Shown piece after piece: positions 13,086 through 19,299 of a stretch of DNA of 28,176 nucleotides. The translations under genes were made by a program, and so were the position numbers. How positions within the stretch are numbered: position 1 is the first letter of the stretch; every line of letters starts with the position of its first letter. This DNA comes from DASXRA01 sp036558905 (GTDB lineage: Bacteria > Actinomycetota > Actinomycetes > Mycobacteriales > Jatrophihabitantaceae): assembly GCA_036558905.1 (NCBI GenBank), contig DATBER010000037.1:1-28176 (forward strand), written 5' to 3'. The notes beneath the pieces are model-generated. The model had not been told where the DNA came from. It ran no database searches and saw only the letters and a list, made by a program, of their open reading frames with translations.

Positions 13086-14162
13086 CTAGCCCGCCGTCTC
13101 CTCCACCGGCGGGGCCATGTAGAGATGCCGGATGTCGGCCGGCGGCGGCGTGTCGGGGCGGTACTCGAGCGGCGCCGACCCGTCGGCGGCGGCCGCTGCA
13201 GCGTCGGCCAGCCCGAACCGGCTGCGCAGCCGGCCCAGGAAGTCCGACGGGCGCAGCCGCACCAGCCGGGCTCGCCGCCGTCCGCCGTACACCGCGAACC
13301 AGTCGCCCGGATCGAGCACGCCACGTAGCTGCCCGTCGACGCTGACCGCCACCTGGCCGGAGTGCTTGAGCACCCGCACCGCCACCGGTTCGTCGCCGGC
13401 CAGCACCAGGCTGCGGTCGAAGATCATGTGCGGGGCCACCGGCGTGAACACGATGGCCTCGGCCCGCGGCGAGAGCACGGGCCCACCCGCAGCAAAGCTG
13501 TACGCCGTCGATCCGGTCGGGCTGGACACCACCAGAGCGTCAGCCGAATAGGAAGCGAACAGCCGTCCGGAGACATATACAGCCAGGCTGGCTTGACGAT
13601 CACGGGCCAGCTTCTCGAACACGACGTCGTTGAGCGCCATCACGTCCAGGCCCACACCCCAGCCGACGTCGTCGGGCGAGCTGGCCCGCACCGGGGGCGG
13701 CGGCAGCCGCGGTCCGCGCCCGTAGCGCAGCAGGCCGTCGATGCCGGGCGGGATCTCCATCCGACGGGACGCGCGCATGTTCAGGGTCAGCCGCTCCTCG
13801 ATGATCGCCGTCTCGTCGCGGACGGCGTCCAGCGCCCGGGTCAGGTCGTCGACGCCGACCTCGGTCAGGAAGCCGACCCGGCCGACGTCCACGCCGAGCA
13901 CGGCGGCGTCGGTCACCGCGGCGATGCGGGCACCCCGCAGGAACGTGCCGTCGCCGCCGATGGTGACGATCAGGTCCGGGTAGCCGGCCTCGGCCGCCTC
14001 GTCGCGGGAGTTGCGCCGGGCACTGCCGGTGTTCTCGGTCCAGACGTCCACGCCGACGACCGCGACGTCGTGGGCCTGACCCCAGTCGCGCACGGTTTGC
14101 GCCGCATTGCGGGCCACGTCCTTGCCCTCGTGGACCACGATCCCGATGCGGTGGAGAGTCAT
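13086..14162 (-). CDS. nadK: NAD kinase
   Basis: Phosphorylates NAD to NADP with ATP in the cytoplasm. Visible motifs: LIVTIGGDGTFLRGARIA (GGDGT at residues 69-73), VGRVGFLTE, MALNDVVFEK and VVSSPTGSTAYSFAAGGP. At 358 residues it is about 50-60 longer than common bacterial NAD kinases: a Pro/Arg-rich insert lies before the NDVV motif (RYGRGPRLPPPPVRA) and the C-terminus carries an Ala-rich and Pro-rich tail. It is divergent from nucS with only 23 bases between start codons. The recN gene that often follows nadK in bacteria is absent here. Confidence 0.95.
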   Translation of the reverse strand: MTLHRIGIVVHEGKDVARNAAQTVRDWGQAHDVAVVGVDVWTENTGSARRNSRDEAAEAGYPDLIVTIGGDGTFLRGARIAAVTDAAVLGVDVGRVGFLTEVGVDDLTRALDAVRDETAIIEERLTLNMRASRRMEIPPGIDGLLRYGRGPRLPPPPVRASSPDDVGWGVGLDVMALNDVVFEKLARDRQASLAVYVSGRLFASYSADALVVSSPTGSTAYSFAAGGPVLSPRAEAIVFTPVAPHMIFDRSLVLAGDEPVAVRVLKHSGQVAVSVDGQLRGVLDPGDWFAVYGGRRRARLVRLRPSDFLGRLRSRFGLADAAAAAADGSAPLEYRPDTPPPADIRHLYMAPPVEETAG

Positions 14163-14173
14163 GTTCGAGACGG

Positions 14174-14179
14174 TAGCCT
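14174..14179 (+). promoter_or_regulatory. -10 box of a leaderless nucS promoter
   Basis: TAGCCT ends seven bases before the nucS ATG at 14186, so transcription would begin at the start codon. The whole promoter lies over the start of the divergent nadK gene. Confidence 0.5.
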
Positions 14180-14185
14180 GCCCGA

Positions 14186-14842
14186 ATGCGTCTTGTGATC
14201 GCTCGCTGTTCGGTCGACTACATCGGGCGGCTGACCGCGCACCTGCCCCGAGCCACCCGGCTGCTGGTGATGAAGGCGGACGGCTCGGTGCTGGTCCACT
14301 CCGACGGTGGCTCGTACAAGCCGCTGAACTGGATGAGCCCGCCCTGCACGCTGGTCGAGCGCGAGGGCGTCTGGACCGTCACCAACAAGGCCGGCGAGCA
14401 GCTGGTCATCAACATCGAGGAAGTACTGCACGAGTCGCGCCACGAACTCGGCGTCGACCCGGGACTGGTCAAGGACGGCGTCGAGGCCGACCTGCAGCGG
14501 CTGCTGGCCGAGCACATCCACACGCTGGGCGACGGGTACCGACTGGTGCGGCGCGAGTACCCGACCGCGATCGGGCCGGTCGACATCCTGGCCCGCGACC
14601 CGTCCGGCACTGCCGTCGCGGTCGAGATCAAGCGACGGGGCGAGATCGACGGTGTCGAGCAGCTGACCCGCTACCTCGAACTGCTCAATCGCGATCCGCT
14701 GCTGGCCCCGGTCCGGGGCGTGTTCGCGGCCCAGGAGATCAAGCCGCAGGCCCGGACCCTGGCCCGCGACCGCGGCATCGACTGCCTGGTGCTGGATTAC
14801 GACGCGCTGCGCGGCATCGTCCGCGACGACACGCTCTTCTAG
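14186..14842 (+). CDS. nucS: mismatch-specific endonuclease NucS/EndoMS
   Basis: Non-canonical mismatch-repair nuclease that makes double-strand cuts at mismatches in actinobacteria, which lack MutS/MutL. Length of 218 residues is typical. The N-terminal half is the DNA-binding and dimerisation domain (MRLVIARCSVDYIGRL, VLVHSDGGSYKPLNWM). The C-terminal half is a RecB-like nuclease: GPVDILARD with Asp133, AVAVEIKRRGEID with Glu147 and Lys149, and Gln159 in GVEQLTRYLELL. The C-terminal DDTLF is a plausible sliding-clamp contact. Start ATG 14186 follows a -10 box directly. Its stop overlaps that of the convergent acetyltransferase. Confidence 0.96.
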   Translation: MRLVIARCSVDYIGRLTAHLPRATRLLVMKADGSVLVHSDGGSYKPLNWMSPPCTLVEREGVWTVTNKAGEQLVINIEEVLHESRHELGVDPGLVKDGVEADLQRLLAEHIHTLGDGYRLVRREYPTAIGPVDILARDPSGTAVAVEIKRRGEIDGVEQLTRYLELLNRDPLLAPVRGVFAAQEIKPQARTLARDRGIDCLVLDYDALRGIVRDDTLF

Positions 14843-15375
14843 CTCTCCCGTAGGCCGACGCAGTCGTTCGCCCAGAACGGTTCGGAGTAGACGAGCGTGC
14901 CGGTCATCCACGGCGCGTAGCTGCTCAGCGGGGCGACCTGGAAGGCGGCGTCCGGAATGCGCAGCGACGGCTTGCGAAAGCCGAGTGCCGCGCCCTCCCG
15001 AAACCCCCGTTCGCCGTAGTAGTGGGGCGAGCCCTCCAGGAACAGCAGGGGGGCACCGGTCGCCTCGGCGGCGCTCAGCGCGCGGGCGACCAGGACGGTG
15101 CCGATGCCCCGATGCTGATGCTCGGGCAGCACCCCGAGTGGTGACAAGACCAGCACGTCGACCAGGCGGGGCGGGGCGTCGAGCCGACTGGCGCTGAGCA
15201 GCACGTGCCCGACGACCCGGTCGTCCACGACAGCGACGAGCGAGACGGGGCCCAGCGCGGCCGGCGCCGCCCGCAGCGCGTCCACCAGCCGGGGGACGCG
15301 CTCGCCGCCGAACGCCCGCCGGTGCACCTCGGCGACCGCGTCGGCGTCCTCCGGGCGCTCGGGTCTGATCAGCAT
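14839..15375 (-). CDS. GNAT-family N-acetyltransferase
   Basis: A 178-residue acetyl-CoA-dependent acetyltransferase. It begins MLIRPERPEDADAVAEVHRR, the classic GNAT opening, and has the acetyl-CoA pyrophosphate loop LGVLPEHQHRGIGTVLVARA and the later FLEGSPHYYGERGFREG segment. This pattern resembles YhbS-like GNATs. Substrate unknown. The CTAG at 14839-14842 carries both its stop and that of nucS, leaving no room for a terminator between the two convergent genes. Frames extending upstream of 15375 overlap the crotonase gene and were ignored. Confidence 0.9.
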   Translation of the reverse strand: MLIRPERPEDADAVAEVHRRAFGGERVPRLVDALRAAPAALGPVSLVAVVDDRVVGHVLLSASRLDAPPRLVDVLVLSPLGVLPEHQHRGIGTVLVARALSAAEATGAPLLFLEGSPHYYGERGFREGAALGFRKPSLRIPDAAFQVAPLSSYAPWMTGTLVYSEPFWANDCVGLRES

Positions 15376-15376
15376 C

Positions 15377-15398
15377 TGCGAATCATGCAACATTCGCA
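15377..15398. promoter_or_regulatory. inverted repeat in the divergent GNAT/crotonase promoter region
   Basis: TGCGAAT-N8-ATTCGCA, perfect 7-bp arms, immediately upstream of the acetyltransferase start (15375) and 36 bases before the crotonase start. It is A/T-rich against the local background and could be an operator serving both genes. No regulator gene is adjacent. Confidence 0.35.
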
Positions 15399-15433
15399 CC
15401 GCGCCGACCGGCCGGATATTGCAGGATCGGCGC

Positions 15434-16192
15434 ATGCCAGTCGTACTGCTCGAGAACGGCGACGCCGAGGGCGTGCGCATCCTGACCCTGAACGATCCCG
15501 ACAAGCGCAACGCCCTGTCGCCACGGCTGCAGACCGAGCTGGCCGGCGCCGTCGACGCGGTGGCCGCCGACCCGGACGCGCGCGTGCTGGTCGTCGCCGG
15601 CGAGGGCCCGGCCTTCAGCGCGGGCGCCGACCTGCCGGCCGTATTCGGCAAGCTCGAGCGGCCGGTCGGCGAGATCCGCGCCGATCTGCGCACCATCTAC
15701 GACAGCTTCCTGCGGGTGCGCCGCCTGGAGATCCCCACCATCGCGGCGGTGGACGGCCCCGCGGTGGGCGCCGGGGTCAACCTGGCCATGTCGTGCGACA
15801 TCCGGTTCGCCAGCCCGCGGGCCGCGTTCGGGGTGACTTTCACCAAGCTGGGCCTGCACCCGGGCGGTGGGTGCACGTACTTCCTGGTCGACGCGCTGGG
15901 GCCGCAGCAGGCGCTGGCCCTGCTACTGGACGCCGGCTCGCTCACCGCCGGCGAGGCGCTGGCCGCCGGCATCGTGCTCGACGTGGTTGACGACCCGCTG
16001 GAGGCCGCCCTTGAGGTGGCCGAGCGGTGGGCCGCCATGGACGCCGACCTCGTCCGTGACACCAAGCGCGCGGTCGGCATCGCCGCGAAGGGCGACTTCG
16101 ACGAGACGCTCGAGTTCGAGGCCTGGGCCCAGGCGGCGTCGGCCAAGAAGCCCCGGCTGGCCGAGGCGATCGCGCAGTTCACGAAACGGTAG
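15434..16192 (+). CDS. enoyl-CoA hydratase/isomerase (crotonase) family protein lacking both catalytic glutamates
   Basis: A 252-residue crotonase-fold protein. The oxyanion-hole segments are intact: AFSAGADL (residues 60-67) and AVDGPAVGAGVNLAM (105-119). The two glutamates that hydrate crotonyl-CoA (Glu144 and Glu164 in the rat enzyme) align with Asn116 and Phe136. The following KLGLHPGGGCTYFL recalls PaaG-like isomerases, which read KIGLVPDSGGTWFL with a catalytic Asp; that Asp is Gly here. A normal crotonase role in the local ethylmalonyl-CoA route is therefore doubtful; isomerase or another acyl-CoA chemistry is possible. ATG 15434 is preceded by AGGA. It is followed 33 bases later by aldehyde dehydrogenase. 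Confidence 0.88.
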   Translation: MPVVLLENGDAEGVRILTLNDPDKRNALSPRLQTELAGAVDAVAADPDARVLVVAGEGPAFSAGADLPAVFGKLERPVGEIRADLRTIYDSFLRVRRLEIPTIAAVDGPAVGAGVNLAMSCDIRFASPRAAFGVTFTKLGLHPGGGCTYFLVDALGPQQALALLLDAGSLTAGEALAAGIVLDVVDDPLEAALEVAERWAAMDADLVRDTKRAVGIAAKGDFDETLEFEAWAQAASAKKPRLAEAIAQFTKR

Positions 16193-16202
16193 CCCATACG
16201 GG

Positions 16203-16219
16203 TTACCCGCCAGTACGGT
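16203..16219 (+). promoter_or_regulatory. aldehyde dehydrogenase promoter: TTACC-N4-AGTA element over a TACGGT -10 box
   Basis: TTACC-CGCC-AGTAC (16203-16216) overlaps TACGGT (16214-16219), which ends seven bases before ATG 16226, so the transcript would be leaderless. The block is nearly identical to that at 5696-5712 in front of ecm. Confidence 0.5.
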
Positions 16220-16225
16220 GAGGGG

Positions 16226-17689
16226 ATGACCGAAAAGTTCGACTCGCTAGACCCGGCGTCCGGCGAGGTCGTCGCCTCGTTCCCGGTGCACACTGCCGAC
16301 GACGTGAACGAGGCGGTCGAGCGAGCGCGGGAGGCCGCCGCCTGGTGGCGCGAGCTCGGCTACGAGGGCCGGCGCCGGCGGCTGCGGGCCTGGCGCACCT
16401 CTCTGGTGCAGCGCTGCGACGAGCTGGCCGAGCTGATGCACCGCGAGAACGGCAAACCGGTCGATGACGCTCTGGGCGAGGTGATCCTGGCCGTCGAGCA
16501 CCTGAGCTGGGCGGCCGCGAACGCGTCGAAGGTGCTGGGCCGCCATCGCGTGGCGCCCGGGATGCTGGCCCTGAACCACACGGCGTCCACGACGTACGTG
16601 CCGTACGGGGTGGTCGGCGTGATCGGTCCGTGGAACTACCCGGTGCACACGCCGCTCGGCTCGATCAGCTACGCGCTGGCCGCCGGCAACGCGGTGGTGT
16701 TCAAGCCGAGCGAGTTCACGCCGGCCGTCGCGGTGTGGCTGGCCGACTCCTTCGCCTCGGTCGTCCCGGAGTACGCGGTCTTCCAGGTGGTGACCGGGTT
16801 CGGCGACACCGGCGCGGCGCTGTGCCGGTCCGGGGTCGACAAGCTGGCCTTCACCGGATCGGCGGCCACCGGCAAGAAGATCATGGCTGCCTGCGCCGAA
16901 TCGCTCACTCCGGTACTGATCGAGTGCGGCGGCAAGGACGCGCTGATCGTCGCCGACGACGCCGACCTCGACCTCGCCGTCGACGCCACGGTCTGGGGCG
17001 GGCTGTCCAACGCCGGGCAGACCTGCGCCGGCGTCGAACGGGTGTACGTCGTCGACTCGGTGTACGACGACTTCATCGCCCGGGTGAGCCACGAGGCGGG
17101 CCTGGTGCGCGGCGGTAACGACGCGGGCGCGCAGTACGGTCCGATGACCGTGCCGGCCCAGATCGACGTCGTCCGCCGGCACATCGACGACGCACTGGCC
17201 CGGGGCGGACGAGCCGTGGTCGGCGGTCCCGACTCGGTGCAGCCGCCGTACGTCCAGCCGGTGGTACTGGTCGACGTGCCCGAGGACAGCGCGGCCGTGC
17301 AGGAGGAGACGTTCGGGCCGACCCTGACGATCACCCGCGTCCGCGACGTGGACGAGGCGATCGAGAAGACCAACGCCAACCCGTACGGGCTGGGCGGCGC
17401 CGTGTTCAGCGCCAGGCAGGGCGAGCAGATCGCCGACCGGATGTCGTGCGGCATGGTCAGCATCAACTCGGCGATCACCTACGCCGCCGTGCCGGGCCTT
17501 CCATTCGGTGGGGTACGGAGCTCGGGGTTCGGGCGTATCCACGGCCCGGACGGGCTGCGCGAATTCGCGTGGCCCCGCGCCGTCACGCACCTGCGCTACC
17601 CGTCGCCGATCATGGTGCTGACCTTCCGGCGTCGGCCCCGCGACCTCGCGTGGCTCAAGCGACTGGTCAAGACCCGCTGGGGTCACTGA
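16226..17689 (+). CDS. NAD(P)-dependent aldehyde dehydrogenase
   Basis: Oxidises an aldehyde to the carboxylate. The 487-residue protein has the family residues: Asn137 in GPWNYPV, Lys160 in VVFKPSE, the cofactor loop AFTGSAATGKKI (208-219), general base Glu233 in IECGGKDALIV and nucleophile Cys267 in NAGQTCAGVERVYV. PFGGVRSSGFGR near the end is the usual subunit-contact region. The last 20 residues are basic (RRRPRDLAWLKRLVKTRW) and could touch membrane. The substrate cannot be read from sequence; succinate-semialdehyde or medium-chain aldehydes are candidates. It has its own promoter-like block and precedes fgd. Confidence 0.93.
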   Translation: MTEKFDSLDPASGEVVASFPVHTADDVNEAVERAREAAAWWRELGYEGRRRRLRAWRTSLVQRCDELAELMHRENGKPVDDALGEVILAVEHLSWAAANASKVLGRHRVAPGMLALNHTASTTYVPYGVVGVIGPWNYPVHTPLGSISYALAAGNAVVFKPSEFTPAVAVWLADSFASVVPEYAVFQVVTGFGDTGAALCRSGVDKLAFTGSAATGKKIMAACAESLTPVLIECGGKDALIVADDADLDLAVDATVWGGLSNAGQTCAGVERVYVVDSVYDDFIARVSHEAGLVRGGNDAGAQYGPMTVPAQIDVVRRHIDDALARGGRAVVGGPDSVQPPYVQPVVLVDVPEDSAAVQEETFGPTLTITRVRDVDEAIEKTNANPYGLGGAVFSARQGEQIADRMSCGMVSINSAITYAAVPGLPFGGVRSSGFGRIHGPDGLREFAWPRAVTHLRYPSPIMVLTFRRRPRDLAWLKRLVKTRWGH

Positions 17690-17707
17690 GCCTCGCCGAC
17701 CGGGGCA

Positions 17708-17735
17708 TAGCCTGGTCGCAGTGACGACGAGGGAG
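17708..17735 (+). promoter_or_regulatory. fgd promoter and ribosome binding site
   Basis: TAGCCT at 17708-17713 gives a predicted start near 17720. GGGAG at 17731-17735 lies five bases before GTG 17741, fixing that codon as the start. Confidence 0.45.
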
Positions 17736-17740
17736 ACGGT

Positions 17741-18745
17741 GTGATCAAGTTCGGGTACAAGGCGTCCGCCGAGCAGTTCGGGCCGCGCGAGCTGCTCGAC
17801 TTCTCGGTTCTGGCCGAGCAGGTCGGCTTCGACTCGGTGTTCACCAGCGATCATCTCCAGCCGTGGCGTCACGACGGCGGGCACGCACCCAACGCGCTGG
17901 CCTGGCTGGGCGCGCTGGGCAGCAGCACCGAGCGCGTCGTCATCGGCACGAGCGTGTTGACGCCGACGTTCCGGTACCACCCGGTGGTGATCGCCCAGGC
18001 GTTCGCGACGCTGGGCTGCCTGTTCCCCGGACGCGTCGTGCTCGGCGTCGGGTCGGGCGAGTCGATGAACGAGGTGCCCCTGGGCATCGCCTGGCCCGAG
18101 CCCAAGGAGCGCTTCGCCCGGCTGCGCGAGGCGGTCAAGCTCATCCGCACGTTGTGGACGGAGGAGCGCGTCGATTTCGAGGGCACCTACTACCGCACCC
18201 AGCGGGCCACGATCTACGACAAGCCGGAGACGCCGGTGCCGCTGTACATCGGCGCGTCGGGACCGGCCGCCACCCGGTTCGCCGGGCGCGAGGGCGATGG
18301 CTACATCACCACCAGCGGTAAGGATCCCAAGCTGTACACCGACACGCTGCTGCCGGCCGTACGCGAGGGTGTGGAGCAGTCCGGCCGGCAGTTGAGCGAC
18401 ATCGACCTGCAGATCGAGGTCAAGGTGTCCTTCCACCCGGACCGTGACCAGGCCCTGTACGACTGCCGGCCCTGGGGCGCGCTGGCCCTCACGCCCGAGC
18501 AGAAGGCCGGCGTCGAGGACCCGATCGAGATGCAGCGCCTGGCCGACGAGTTGCCGATCGAGCGGGCGGCCAGCCGGTTCATCGTCTCGTCCGATCCCGA
18601 CGAGCACGTCGAGGCGATCGGCCGATACGTACAGCTTGGCTTCACACATCTCGTGTTCCACGCGCCCGGTCCGGACCAGGCGCGGTTCCTGCGCCTGTAC
18701 GGCGACGAGATCCTGCCCCGTCTGCGCAAGAAGTACGCGAGCTGA
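17741..18745 (+). CDS. fgd: F420-dependent glucose-6-phosphate dehydrogenase
   Basis: Oxidises glucose 6-phosphate to 6-phosphogluconolactone while reducing coenzyme F420, the main F420H2 source in many actinobacteria. The 334-residue protein follows M. tuberculosis Fgd1 along its length: FGYKASAEQFGPREL, SDHLQPWRHDGGHAPN (catalytic His and Trp), GTSVLTPTFRYHP, GVGSGESMNE, TSGKDPKLYT (phosphate-binding Lys), LTPEQKAGVEDPIEM (second Lys) and the Arg of SRFIVSSDPDE. All three phosphate-binding residues known from Fgd1 (Lys198, Lys259, Arg283) have counterparts, which favours true Fgd over other luciferase-like F420 enzymes. A DinB gene starts three bases after the stop and is probably co-transcribed. 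Confidence 0.92.
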   Translation: MIKFGYKASAEQFGPRELLDFSVLAEQVGFDSVFTSDHLQPWRHDGGHAPNALAWLGALGSSTERVVIGTSVLTPTFRYHPVVIAQAFATLGCLFPGRVVLGVGSGESMNEVPLGIAWPEPKERFARLREAVKLIRTLWTEERVDFEGTYYRTQRATIYDKPETPVPLYIGASGPAATRFAGREGDGYITTSGKDPKLYTDTLLPAVREGVEQSGRQLSDIDLQIEVKVSFHPDRDQALYDCRPWGALALTPEQKAGVEDPIEMQRLADELPIERAASRFIVSSDPDEHVEAIGRYVQLGFTHLVFHAPGPDQARFLRLYGDEILPRLRKKYAS

Positions 18746-18747
18746 CG

Positions 18748-19245
18748 TTGAGACAGCGTGTCCTGCCGCTCGGCGCCGAGAAGGAGACCCTGCACGCCAG
18801 CCTGAACCGGCACCGTGACGTGGTGCTGTGGAAGCTCGAGGGCCTCGACGACGAGCAGCTGCGTCGCCCGATGGTGCCCTCGGGCACAAACCTGATCGGG
18901 CTGGTCAAGCACCTGGCCAGCGTCGAATACGGTTGGTTCTGCTCGACGTTCGGCCGCCCATCCGAAGAGATCGAATTCGACGACAACGACCCCGACGCCG
19001 ACATGCGGGCGGCGCCGGGCGAGTCGACCGCCGATATCGTCGCCTACTACAACCGGGCACGGGCCGCCGCCGACGCGGTGATCGACGAGCTCGACCTGGA
19101 CGCGACCGGCACGGCCTGGTCGGGCGAGACCGTGTCGATGCGCTGGGTGCTGATCCACATGCTCGAGGACACCGTGCGCCACGCCGGCCAGCTCGACATC
19201 ATCCGCGAGCTGCTCGACGGCGCGACGGGTGATCACCCCGAGTGA
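18748..19245 (+). CDS. DinB/DUF664 family protein, possible thiol-dependent enzyme
   Basis: A 165-residue four-helix DinB-like protein. VVLWKLEGLDDEQLRRPMVP, then LVKHLASVEYGWF, and later VLIHMLEDTVRHAGQLDIIR supply the three His residues (one in KHL, one in IHM, one in RHAGQ) that bind a metal in this superfamily. Actinobacterial DUF664 proteins include mycothiol-dependent transferases, a reasonable but unproven guess. The start is inferred as TTG 18748, three bases after the fgd stop; no ATG or GTG precedes the conserved part, and tight coupling to fgd fits a weak start codon. Confidence 0.82.
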   Translation: MRQRVLPLGAEKETLHASLNRHRDVVLWKLEGLDDEQLRRPMVPSGTNLIGLVKHLASVEYGWFCSTFGRPSEEIEFDDNDPDADMRAAPGESTADIVAYYNRARAAADAVIDELDLDATGTAWSGETVSMRWVLIHMLEDTVRHAGQLDIIRELLDGATGDHPE

Positions 19246-19285
19246 GGCCGGCCTCAGTCGGGGTCGTCCGGCGCGAAAGGCACAC

Positions 19286-19291
19286 TAGGGT
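19286..19291 (+). promoter_or_regulatory. -10 box of the tandem dehydrogenase gene (TAGGGT)
   Basis: TAGGGT lies nine bases before ATG 19300 and three before ATG 19294. By the spacing seen at nucS and 21466, transcription would begin at about 19298, favouring ATG 19300 as a leaderless start. Confidence 0.5.
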
Positions 19292-19299
19292 GCATGGCC

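Noticed and set aside
16247..18889. 880-codon open frame on the minus strand
   Set aside because: It is antisense to aldehyde dehydrogenase and fgd, both of which have clear catalytic motifs. Its translation is His/Arg/Gly/Val-rich low complexity, the usual mirror of GC-rich coding DNA.
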